A stretch of DNA of 64,000 bases from Usnea hakonensis (Eukaryota; Ascomycota; Lecanoromycetes; Lecanorales; Parmeliaceae). Positions 1 through 9,817 of the stretch are shown here, piece after piece. Where the stretch lies: positions 124,001-188,000 of the forward strand of contig BLJB01000126.1 of assembly GCA_013423325.1 (NCBI GenBank), given 5' to 3'. How positions within the stretch are numbered: the stretch's first letter is position 1; each line of letters starts with the position of its first letter. The position numbers were made by a program, and so were the translations under genes. The notes below the pieces were generated by a model. It made no database searches. It saw only the letters and a program-made list of their open reading frames with translations, and was not told the DNA's origin.

Positions 1-55
1 TGCCCAAAGACAGAATTTTCAACGGCCGATTTCAGGTCGGGATTGAATCTAATCA

Positions 56-356
56 TCAGCTCGATGATTTGTCTGGCTTGATTTTGCCAATCTCTTCCTG
101 CAGCAAGGGTCATCGACCTACCCTCGACTTCTCAACATCATTGATATGACCCACCTCTGTCAAAGTCCGAGGCATCGTGAGGACAAAGTTACCATCATCG
201 TCCTGTAACGGTGAGTCTCTTTTCTTCCAGTCCATCGAGACCAAAGGTTCAAACCTCGATCCCAAAATTATCATTCCCAAACTCGCTCCGACAGAGCTCG
301 ATCAGTTTCGTCTTGTCCACATACCGCTGAGAGAGGATCTGAGTTACTTGGACCAT
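56..356 (-). CDS. Small three-exon hypothetical protein (63 aa)
   Basis: I do not recognise this family. On the minus strand, exons 356-255, 202-155 and 97-56 join in phase 0 at both junctions and give a 63-residue protein that starts MVQVTQILSQRY and contains LIELCRSEFG and LTMPRTLTEEEIGK. The two introns are 52 and 57 nt, start with GT and end with acceptors reading TTACAG and TGCAG. Unspliced, the sequence is full of stops. The composition is soluble and charged, with no signal peptide or membrane segment. The start is the first ATG after an upstream stop. An alternative is a partial ORF from an ATG at position 113 that runs off the left edge without splicing. The smooth amphipathic translation across three consistent exons favours the spliced gene, but there is no homology evidence. 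Confidence 0.5.
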
Positions 357-1273
357 TGTATATAGTAGGCTGAGATTAGAGATACGCTTGCCGTGAGTCA
401 GGTAGGATGATAGACTTATGCTTGTTTCGGCCTTGCAGGTTGTCGGTTCATGGAAAGTGTCAGGACCCCTGGGACCCTACTTATAGGCATGCACAGATCA
501 CGTGCCCTCGGGGTGACGAAGGAAGGCATGCCCGCTGACGTGCGCTGATGAAAGCTACTATTGTCAACTAGGGTCGCCATTTGATTCGGACTCATTCGAT
601 TTAGGAAGACAAAAAAGAGAATAGAAAAAAATTAGATGACCACGGTAGTAGGCTACTGCATGTTTCGGAGTGGAAGGCGGTGGGGTTACAGTAGCGGGAG
701 GCTAGGTCCTTAGGGGCCTCTTTAGGGCGACCTATACTGTTGTAAACCCTTCATCACTAAGTTACATTATTGATGAAATAAGCAGTCACAGACATGCACT
801 GTCATTTAAGTGTCAAAGAAAAGGGGCACCAGGAAAACGCATCAAGATTATTGATTATTGATTGTTGAATACTATTGGACTCTGGAGATCAATGAGGCAA
901 AAATGCACGTCAGCCTCACCTTTGGTTTAGCGAATGAGAAATTCGCCAGATCGTAAGCGGTGACGTGTCACTGCTCCCAAGGCAAATCTCCAGCCTCGCC
1001 AGCTGCCCACGTCGTGCTTTCCCATCCCTCCCTGCGCACATCTGCATCCTACCTCTGAGCTCGAATGATCAGAGCTTATTTCACATTCCATCCAGTGAGA
1101 TTCTAGCGATTGATTGGCTGCCATTGTCTGCGTAAGTCCTACGATCGACATCTACCTGATAAGTACATGGTGGGATCACGTGTACCAGAAGAATCGAAGC
1201 TACCAGCTATGATGTTCGTACTCATTGAGCCTCCGACTCCGATTGGTCAGATTGGATAGTCGAATCACAGTCA
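357..1273. other. Intergenic region, no supported gene
   Basis: This stretch separates the small minus-strand gene from the plus-strand kinase gene, so it should hold both promoters. Only short random ORFs are present, including a 74-codon minus-strand frame at 927-1151 with no recognisable motif. No RNA gene or repeat is visible. A run of A residues lies near 605-635. Confidence 0.5.
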
Positions 1274-4200
1274 ATGGAGATGGAGCCTCTTCGAGAAGAA
1301 CTTGAAAGGAGTCTATTGCAAAACATTGACTGCAGGCATTTCATTCCGGAAAAGGAAGTGCGCCGGATAGTGTCGAATGACGTTGTTCGTGCCTGTGTTG
1401 AGCAGTCCGGGATTGAGCCGCAGCTCAGACAAGATTGTATTGAAGCTGTCCTTGCAGGCGGACGGCGGGTCTTGGCAATACTGTTGATGCTGGACCATGA
1501 GCATCTCATTGCGAACTTTGTGGAGAAGGACTACCTTCTGAAAGACACAATAGTGGATTCTCGTCTCCCGTTTCCTCTTGAGGCTCTTGAGGCAATCCTT
1601 TCGACAAAGCGGCTAGCCATGCGATTTGAAACCCGTCAATGGGAAGCAATCAGTCCGTATTTTCAGTCGGAGAGAAACCACCGCATTTTCCCTGAAGAGA
1701 TCATTCTTCCTTTCACTCATCAGGAAGCGATTCGTGAAGGAGGGTTCGGCCAGATCTGGAAGGTAAGACTTCCTTCGTGTCACCACGGGTTTGAGCTCCT
1801 TCGTACTGGTCCTCGCAGCAGTACCCAAGCCTTGACCAATAGAACCGCAAAGAATATCCAGAAAGTTCCTGAAGCTTGGGTACACGTTGTCCGCAAAGTC
1901 ATAAATCAAGAAGAGAACCCTCTCTCATCGACGACTGACCCCGCGTTCAAGAACGAAGAACGTATCCTGACACTCCTTCGGTCTCTCAGGCATCCAAACA
2001 TGGTACAGCTATTGGCCTCATTTACGATACAGAAACGTACGCTCGACGGTATACGACTAGAGCACAACCTCTTGTTCCCTCTCGCAGAGACTGACCTATG
2101 GAGTATCTTGCGGACCAATCAGGATCACGCTTTACATGAACACTTCCCTTCCAAGCCAACACTTTTCCAGGAGCTGTACGGCCTGTCCTCCGCCATCGAA
2201 GCTCTGCACAATTACTTTTCAGGACCCTACAATTTGTCGTTGATTGGATGTCACTACGACCTGAATCCCAGGAATATCCTCGTCAGCAACAGAAAGCTGC
2301 TCTTGACCGACTTTGGCCTTTCTAGACTTCGCAGCACAGGCACGTCGAAATCAATCTTCGCCGCCGGCAAGGGCGATTACTTGGCTCCAGAATGCGAGCC
2401 ACTAGAGGACGACAATTTCACCAAAGGAGTCATCAGCCGACCCAGCGATATCTGGTCATTTGGTTGTGTTCTACTAGAGATACTTGTCAATATGCATTGG
2501 GATGCGAGAACTGTGGATACCTTCCGTAAACAGAGGAAGGCGAAGGTTCTGGATTGTTTCACCGCCTATCAGTTCCACAAATTCGGACAGCATCATCCTG
2601 TGGTTCATCAACGGCTCGACATGCTACTTCAAGAGGCTCCCCCGTCACATAGCATAATCTTGGATACCATAGCCTCTACCTTGCAAATTGACCCTGTGCT
2701 GAGACCAAAGGCCACCGACCTTACCGGTCAGCTTTATGTGCAGGCTGTGAGGATTTCATTCGACAGGGTTTGGGAGACATTCGCAGATATGACTGCATTG
2801 ACGCAGGTCTTAGAGGGCAGAATAGAGCTTGAAAGACTTTTCATATGGGGCTGGGCATCTGAGTTCGTACATGACAGTCGACTGAGCCCCGTTCATGATC
2901 GGACCGAAGGTGCTGCTTCCCAAAACTGGTTGTTACAGACGAGGCCTGTGTCAGACCCATTGCTCAGAGCGCTGGATGACATGGCTGAAGAGCTAGAATA
3001 CATTTCAGAGAACCTTGGAAGTGAAGACCGCGTGCCCTGTCCAGACCTCGCACCGCTGCGTAGTCATATTGATACACTATTTAGTTTCATGCCCTACAAT
3101 GTGGCAAAACGCTCGACTAGCCTTCTACAAGACCGCTTGCTGAATGAAGATGCCTTCCTTCTACTGCAGACCGCTGAGATCGCTGGGCACCCGGGAGACA
3201 TTCATGAGTCGTATCAAAATATTGTTCTCCTGGCCAAATTGAAGCACATGACTGCTCGAGTGGAGCAGGAAAGGAAATCACAGACTAGAAGCCTGCTCAT
3301 GCACGAACCTTTAACGACAAAGTGGCAGAAGTGGCATTTCTACTCCACGCTTGAAGATGAAGGCCGTAATAGAACGGTATTGGTGGAATGGGTGCCTTTC
3401 AGTAGGCCAAGTGTCGGACTGGACAAAATGGATGAGCTGTACGATCGAATCCAGGCCTTGGCTGATCTGCTACGCCAACCATACATGCCCTCCGGATTTC
3501 GGGTTCTCCGATGCCTGGGCTACTTCCTCGACATCAGCCAGAGCGCATTTGGCATGGTCTACCAGTTTCCCTCATCAATGGATCAACCATGTACACCTTG
3601 GACGCTCAAGGAGGTCATTCGACGTTTTCAAAGGCCTGTGCTAGGCTCTGTATTCACGTTAGCGCACAATATTGCGTACTGTATATTACAGTTTCACAGA
3701 ACCAATTGGCTGCACAAGAACATATCAACATATAACGTTGTCTTTTTCCATGATTTGTTGCCGACAGCAAAGCAAGAGTCGTCAAGATCTCACAATGCTT
3801 CGAGAAAGGAAACGAGGAGAGAAGGAGATCCAAGCACCATAGCCCGACCACAAACTTCCATTAGACCCAAAAAAGATGAAAAGAAACCCTTATTTTCTAA
3901 GTTGAAGGCCACCTTGTCCACAAATGTGCCGTCCAAGCCCGCTCCAAAATCAAGAAGTTCGCCAGCAGGGACAACCACTAGCAATCTCGAAAAAGCAGTA
4001 GAACAGCCGCGGAACCCCAGCAGAATTTCCCTGATCTCAAGTGACAGGAGATCTACATTACAATCAGGTTCGGAACTCGAGAATCCATATATAATAGGCT
4101 TCAATCACACTCGTCCAGACGAAGAGACAGTGTTCACCTCAGGCACGTCGAGAGAACCACAGCAGAAACCCTATCAGCACCCCGAATGCCAGAGGCACGA

Positions 4201-4486
4201 CAGAGGGTACCGCTTCAGGACAGAATTTGACTACTACAGTCTTGGGATTATGCTACTTGAGATTGGTCTGTGGACGCCGCTCGAGGAGCTTGTCGTGAAA
4301 AGCATCGGCAGCTACACACCTCGAGAGCAGAAGGATCTCTGGCTGAATGAAATTGTACCCGCGCTTGGCCCGCCGATGGGTGAGGTCTATCGGGACGTGG
4401 TCAGATTTTGTCTCACTTGCGAAGATGCTACCGCTGCGGGCTTCGAAATAGCGGTAGTGAATGAATTGGGACGTTGTTGTGCTTGA
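1274..4486 (+). CDS. Tandem protein kinase / pseudokinase domain protein (1070 aa)
   Basis: Single-exon protein with two kinase-like domains. Residues 1-150 are an N-terminal region typical of fungal-specific kinases. Domain 1 (about 150-470) has a glycine loop (GGFGQ, 156-160), a likely ATP lysine K208, the catalytic loop HYDLNPRN (H327, D329, N334), DFG at D346, an APE motif and SDIWSFGCVLLEIL. The usual catalytic-loop lysine is N331, so activity may be altered. Domain 2 (about 680-1060) keeps the fold signature, with WLHKNISTYNV in the catalytic-loop position and FDYYSLGIMLLEIG, but lacks HRD and DFG residues and is probably a pseudokinase. It is interrupted by a Lys/Ser-rich low-complexity insert (about 840-930). 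This arrangement occurs in fungal proteins linked to incompatibility or prion-type signalling, but no HeLo or amyloid motif is obvious here. It converges on the next gene with a 56-bp gap. Confidence 0.85.
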   Translation: MEMEPLREELERSLLQNIDCRHFIPEKEVRRIVSNDVVRACVEQSGIEPQLRQDCIEAVLAGGRRVLAILLMLDHEHLIANFVEKDYLLKDTIVDSRLPFPLEALEAILSTKRLAMRFETRQWEAISPYFQSERNHRIFPEEIILPFTHQEAIREGGFGQIWKVRLPSCHHGFELLRTGPRSSTQALTNRTAKNIQKVPEAWVHVVRKVINQEENPLSSTTDPAFKNEERILTLLRSLRHPNMVQLLASFTIQKRTLDGIRLEHNLLFPLAETDLWSILRTNQDHALHEHFPSKPTLFQELYGLSSAIEALHNYFSGPYNLSLIGCHYDLNPRNILVSNRKLLLTDFGLSRLRSTGTSKSIFAAGKGDYLAPECEPLEDDNFTKGVISRPSDIWSFGCVLLEILVNMHWDARTVDTFRKQRKAKVLDCFTAYQFHKFGQHHPVVHQRLDMLLQEAPPSHSIILDTIASTLQIDPVLRPKATDLTGQLYVQAVRISFDRVWETFADMTALTQVLEGRIELERLFIWGWASEFVHDSRLSPVHDRTEGAASQNWLLQTRPVSDPLLRALDDMAEELEYISENLGSEDRVPCPDLAPLRSHIDTLFSFMPYNVAKRSTSLLQDRLLNEDAFLLLQTAEIAGHPGDIHESYQNIVLLAKLKHMTARVEQERKSQTRSLLMHEPLTTKWQKWHFYSTLEDEGRNRTVLVEWVPFSRPSVGLDKMDELYDRIQALADLLRQPYMPSGFRVLRCLGYFLDISQSAFGMVYQFPSSMDQPCTPWTLKEVIRRFQRPVLGSVFTLAHNIAYCILQFHRTNWLHKNISTYNVVFFHDLLPTAKQESSRSHNASRKETRREGDPSTIARPQTSIRPKKDEKKPLFSKLKATLSTNVPSKPAPKSRSSPAGTTTSNLEKAVEQPRNPSRISLISSDRRSTLQSGSELENPYIIGFNHTRPDEETVFTSGTSREPQQKPYQHPECQRHDRGYRFRTEFDYYSLGIMLLEIGLWTPLEELVVKSIGSYTPREQKDLWLNEIVPALGPPMGEVYRDVVRFCLTCEDATAAGFEIAVVNELGRCCA

Positions 4487-4542
4487 TACCCACAGCTTGC
4501 ACCCTTTATATATCGCCCCGCGTCGGTCTGGTGAGCCAACCT

Positions 4543-7500
4543 CTACATGTCAGCTGGATTGCGTGATTCGCCAGCTGATAGCGCGCACAAGCGTAACAGA
4601 AGGTTCTCGCCTTCGTCCTTGAGGTGATGTATATTCGAGAATTTTTGCTTCAGAACGACCATCGCCTCCTTCGTGAATAGATGGTGTGGGCCCAAGATTT
4701 TGACGCTAGATGCTACACGCACTGCGCATTGCATCACTTGCTGCGAATCGGCATCTTGCTCCCAAGACTGTTTCCTTTTCAAATGGAGCATAGATATCAC
4801 CAATTCAGCTGCCTCGCTCTCCAATATTGCCAGGCTAGAGACGCTGATTCCTGACTCGGTCTTTGCTACATTCCATAAACACCGGGTCTGGATGTGACCG
4901 ATTCCCAGGAGCTGCACGCTATTTTTCAACGCGACTTTGACAACTGCCGATGCTTCTGAGTGCCGAGCTTCAGGGGAAAGACATGTAGCAAGCCGTTCCG
5001 CAAGGCTGATTGTTTTGGTGTGATTCTCACTCAGTATTCTTTGCGCAGCATCGTAGACCTGTTGCAAAACCTGCAAGCCCTGATGTTTTACGGAAGGCTG
5101 ATCATAGAGACCTCTTGACACAGACTCCCTATATCTGATCCTGTGAATCTCTCTTTCAGAGTCTGTGAAAATCAGTCTGGAAATCGTATGTATACACGTC
5201 AAGCCTTGGAAGCCTTGCTGTAAATCTGACCGGGAGAAGCTAGCGGAGACAATTTCCTCAATGATACCTAGAACTGCTGGGTGATGGTCAGGAGTCTTTG
5301 CGAAACTGGACAAGTATCTCCGCTGCTCGTTTAACGCATTGCCGAGAAGTTCGACGGCAGCGTTGTAGAGACCACGGCCAAGGTAGATCTGGGCAAGCTC
5401 TTTCATTCGGGAAGGGATACAGGGATGTTTTATCTCCGGACTCTTGATCTGCCAAGCCACGAGTTCCATCTCGGCGTCATAGAGGTCCCTTACAGAACAT
5501 TGATTTTGATGAAGACGGAGAGCAACAAGATCATGCTGGGCTTGGAGCACCGGCATCCACTTTTCAGAAGGAACACGAATTCTGTAGCTGATTATCTGCT
5601 CCAGTAGCTTCGCTGCCTCTAGTTGACGAACGGAGTCCTCCATGACAATCCCTTGATCCATCAGAACAACAGCCAATTCGCCTAGGGATGTGATGGTCTC
5701 GGAGTGTAGCTCATTGTAGATACGGCGCGCCATTTCCACTGCATGTTGGTGGACGATGATTGTGTGGTTCAAGTAATTGATGTCTCTGATGCTAAAACCG
5801 TGCCGTCGGCACAAGAGGCGATTCTTTCTGCCGTATGCGAATGCCAGAACTCGCGCAAAATGAACATATTCTGGACTCGTGAGCCCGTACGCCTGAGCAG
5901 CTGACAGGCGGTTTTCTGAGAGGATATCGATGGCCTCCTCAATCTTCTCGACGCTTTCATATTCGAAGCCCCAGTGCATAAGCATGAACGAAAGATGGCA
6001 CTGGATGAGTAATCTTTCACGCGGCTGGTTGTACCTTCGCCTAGCTACTAGACTTAACAAATTTTTGATCTCCATCACAGCTAAATCTAGTCCGTCAAAG
6101 CGAGCGAAGGTGCAGAGGAATTCCAATAGAGCGATTTGTAGATCGGGGTGCACGACTTGCTTGCAAAGTCCAAACGTGTCCTGTTGGATTCTGAATGGGA
6201 CTGCTTGCAATTCATGTGTCTGGCAGGAGAGGCTGTTGTGCAGCGTAGCCATACATCCCATGGAGATGAAGTGCTTTTCCCCAAGTCCTTTCTTGATTCT
6301 CATGATATCTTCAAGGCATCGGAATGCGCCGTTCACCTGGCCCTTTCTGATCAAAGCATATGCATGCTGTGCTCGGAGAAGCAGCAAACGCGGGTCTTTC
6401 TCCGATAATGTGGACGAAGTGATCAATTGCCTTTGTAGGGAGAGTCCTTCGTCAAGCCTTGCTTGGAGAGACAAGACGAAAGCCATCTCAGCTTTAGCTA
6501 CAAATACTTCGGGACTAGAATCTCCAAAAGCGATCTCGAGAACGGCAGAAAATCGACGGAGAATGTCAGCTGCTTGGTGTAGCTTGCCACTTTGGACAAG
6601 TGCTTTTACAAACGTCCAGACGTTTGTAATACACAACTTGATGTCTTCGCTTTCAGCGATACGAAATTTTAAGCAGTCTTTAAGATCGTTCACTATATCC
6701 AAGCGAGTAACGTTCTCGAGCATTTGCTGTTTCAGGAGCAGTTCCACTAGCAGTCCCCGTCCGGAAATATTGCGGTTTTCTACAAAGTCTTGGGAGACCC
6801 AGAAAGAGTCCTTACCATTTGGATTGTTGGAAATAGGTCTGATTGACTTCAGGGCGCTGATGGCCTGATCCTCTTTGCCTTGTGCGTTCAGGGCAATGGC
6901 AAGGGGAAAAGCAAATGTTTTCTGTCTCCGGTCGCCGATCAAGGAGAGGTCTGAGATTTTGTTGATAAACCCTTTTCGTGTGAACCTCAGGAAGTCTCTC
7001 TTCGCTGCTTCGCGGTAAGAATGTGCTGCCAAATCGAATAAGCAATACGCCATGTAAATGTCCCCAAGGTTGCCCAAAAGAAAGCCTAAACTATGCAGGT
7101 CTTGGTTTTGAAGGATTATCTTGCCCTGCGTCTCATCCTGAAATCGTATCAGAGCCTTTGGTAGGAGCTTCAAATCTTCTGTTTGGTAACGGTGGCTCCA
7201 TCTTGTTGAAATCAGATCTGTATACTTATAATGGTCATCGAATATTAGCGTAACGTATGATTCGTACTGCCTTTCATTCTTCTCGACCTGTCGGATATGC
7301 TTTCGAAGGTCCACACTTGCCTTCCCGCTTTGTGACAGCCATCGACTTGATTCCTCGTCATCTTTCTTAGTTCCGAATGCAAGCAGATAGGCCAAGGCCA
7401 GCTGTAGTGCAGCTTCGCTTCTGCAGCGATTGCAACTTCCTGTCTTTTCTTTCAGGCGGCAGACAATGTCTTCTCTTACAAGAAAATGAAGCCGGTTCAG

Positions 7501-9222
7501 AAGAGGAAACAGGGTTGATATCTGCGGGCTATGCTTTTAGCCCAGAGCTTGCTAGCACAAGTCGTATACTTACGTCGACGACTAGATGCGCTCCTTTACC
7601 AAGAACGTCATAAAATCGCGAATACTCTCTCAGCGTAGTCCAAAGTGCCCAGAACTGAGTTGAAGCATAGAACACGGCAAGTGTGGGTAAGCCTACAGCT
7701 GCCATAACCCATTTTGCTCGCGCATCACCATGCCCTCCCAGGCTGGCAGTAGGTTTGTCCCCCAAATCAGACCTAGCTATCCACGCGTAGAGCGATCCGA
7801 AAAAGCCTAAAGTGAGAAAGCCCATTAGCGAGAAGTCAAGTTTGCTAAAGATAAATATCCCTTGCAGTTGACGGCGGGCGAAAGGATCGGCATCCCTGCC
7901 AAGACTTCTACCTAATAGAAAAGTCCCGAATTGATTTCGAATTTGATGTATGGGCTGAGTAAGAACGTGGAAATTTCCGATCTTTCTCATTCAGTGGTGC
8001 CTCCGATCAAGTAGGGCGCAGCACCTTACCTTGGATAGCCTTGACTTCGACCGGGAGATCCAGCCAGGAATTCCAGGTTGACTACACACAATAGCAACGC
8101 TTAGAACGAAAACAGCTGTAGGCCCAATGATACTTACCTGGTCTTCCAGACTTGCATCACGGCATGAATAAGATCCAAGAGCTGCCAAATATTGGTCGTT
8201 CTGTCATCCTCATTGTCTTGAAAGCTAAGGCTGAAGAATTGTTTGAGGAGAGGAGAAACCTCCATCTCGAGACTTCTGGCATTTGGTAGACCTCGAGGTG
8301 GGGCTCCCGAGACCTGTTGCCAAGCTCTGTCAAAATCGAAGGATGAGCTGTTGGGTAAATCGGTCGAATGTTCTGGCCCAAACAACACCCAAGCACACAA
8401 TTTACCATAGGAGAACACATCCATAGCTTTGGCTCTTTCAATAGTGAACGGGTCATCATGCCATTCAGGAGCAGCCCATAATGGAGTATGAGGCATGACG
8501 ACCTCATCATCTTCTGAGGAGCCGAAGCAAGAGAATCCAAAATCGATGACCCGAGCGGTGAAGCCTTTTCTTACAGATGATATCAGGACATTTTCTGGTT
8601 TGATATCTCCGTGAACAATATCTAAAATCAGATCAGAAATTGAACGTGTCTCAGTCTTCGAAAGTTCTATACTAGATGTATGCATGGTGCCAACACTCAT
8701 GGCAATGTCATGGCAGATGCTTAACTTCTGCTGCAAAGTGACCTCGGCGGAAGACCCATGGTCAAGAAAATGGTACAATGAGCCTTGATCCGCTTGCTCA
8801 AATACCAAAACCGGTAGCACGCGGACCAATTTGTCGCCGTGGACTTGAACGTCCCAGCTAACGCCAAGCAGCTTCTGTACATTGGGATGGTATTTGAAGA
8901 CGGGATGTACCAGGACGAGAAGTTCATTACAGATGGCCTCATATACTTGTTCTTCAGTGAAGAAAGGTGTAACGTGGAAGCGCTTATAGACTATGCCTTT
9001 CTCAGACCCAAGGTGAATGGCATGAACGGTGCCACTTGCCCCATGATGAACAGTATCTGAATCGAAGATTGGGCATGTATCAAAAAGCCTGAGTTCAGGT
9101 AGCCTTTGGGCTAATGAGAGGAAGGTAATGAAGTCGTAATGTGGGAGAGTAAAGAAGCTGTTGCCCCGTCTGGTGGGATGAACAGATGCCGATGAGCGCG
9201 TATGCAATAACGACTGGGTCAT
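4543..9222 (-). CDS. Protein kinase - two-TM - TPR repeat protein (about 1498 aa, four exons)
   Basis: Four exons, 9222-8138, 8081-8030, 7954-7574 and 7521-4543, keep one frame through GT-AG introns and give about 1498 residues. The kinase domain (about 50-350) has a complete catalytic set: K80, HGDIKPEN (D206, K208, N211), DFGF (D227) and an APEW activation end. The third exon encodes two hydrophobic helices, LMGFLTLGFFGSLYAW and WVMAAVGLPTLAVFY. The last exon starts with ISTLFPLLN, then has a Sel1-like ALQLALAYLLAFG segment and a long helical TPR-type region to the C-terminus. I merge these ORFs because the 7395 ATG-like start is really an in-frame TTG codon and the coding sequence continues upstream. 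Kinase-TPR fusions are common in fungi and are assigned to signalling or allorecognition without a defined pathway. Exon 2 is the least certain part. A transposon begins 88 bp upstream of the start codon. Confidence 0.75.
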
Positions 9223-9310
9223 GATATGGTGTTGTTAAATAATCACTATCTAGAAGGCTGGCAGGCGATTTCTGGCGCCTTCAGATGCCAAGGAATCTCA
9301 TTTGATTTTA

Positions 9311-9367
9311 CCCCTCTATGCAAAACCATTGGGAAACTAAAAATTTTTGAACACGATTCTAGTACCC
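9311..9367 (+). repeat. Left terminal inverted repeat of the outer element
   Basis: This 57-bp sequence matches the reverse complement of 17307-17363 with about four substitutions. It is followed by a run of C residues at 9364-9374. It is flanked on the left by TA. Confidence 0.85.
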
Positions 9368-9639
9368 CCCCCCCAGGCCCCTCCAATTTTCTAATTCGTT
9401 GAATAACTCTATAAACACTATTTACAATACTCTTAAAATTAAGTACATTATATATTATATACTAAATAGTACTACGATAATTATATAGAGAATTTGAATA
9501 TCTTTTAGATATATAAAGTAGAAATATAGAAAAATATTTTAAATCTTTAGAAATTATTTTAGCGAGAATTAAAGTAGCCGAGGTAATCTTTTAACTTTAG
9601 AAAAAAATCGAGATTTTTCTTTCTATATAATTATACAAG

Positions 9640-9817
9640 TGTTATGCCGGCCATTACCGCATTACCATTGCGGTAATAGCGATTGCTACTACCATTATAA
9701 TAGTAGTATCGGTACTAGTACTAATTAGTACTAGTGCGATCACTATAGTACTTAAGTAAATTCTTAGATAGTAATAATTTATCCTTTTTATATATTTACT
9801 TTTATATTAGTATAATA
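9640..9817 (+). repeat. 5' LTR of the gypsy element
   Basis: 178 bp. It begins TGTTA and ends in a mutated form of TAACA. It aligns along its full length with 16544-16721, and differences are almost all C/T or G/A transitions, as expected from RIP. Confidence 0.85.

Noticed and set aside
5930..6868. 312-codon plus-strand ORF
   Set aside because: Lies antisense inside the TPR exon; Ser/Arg-rich composition and no motif, while the minus strand gives a coherent helical repeat protein.
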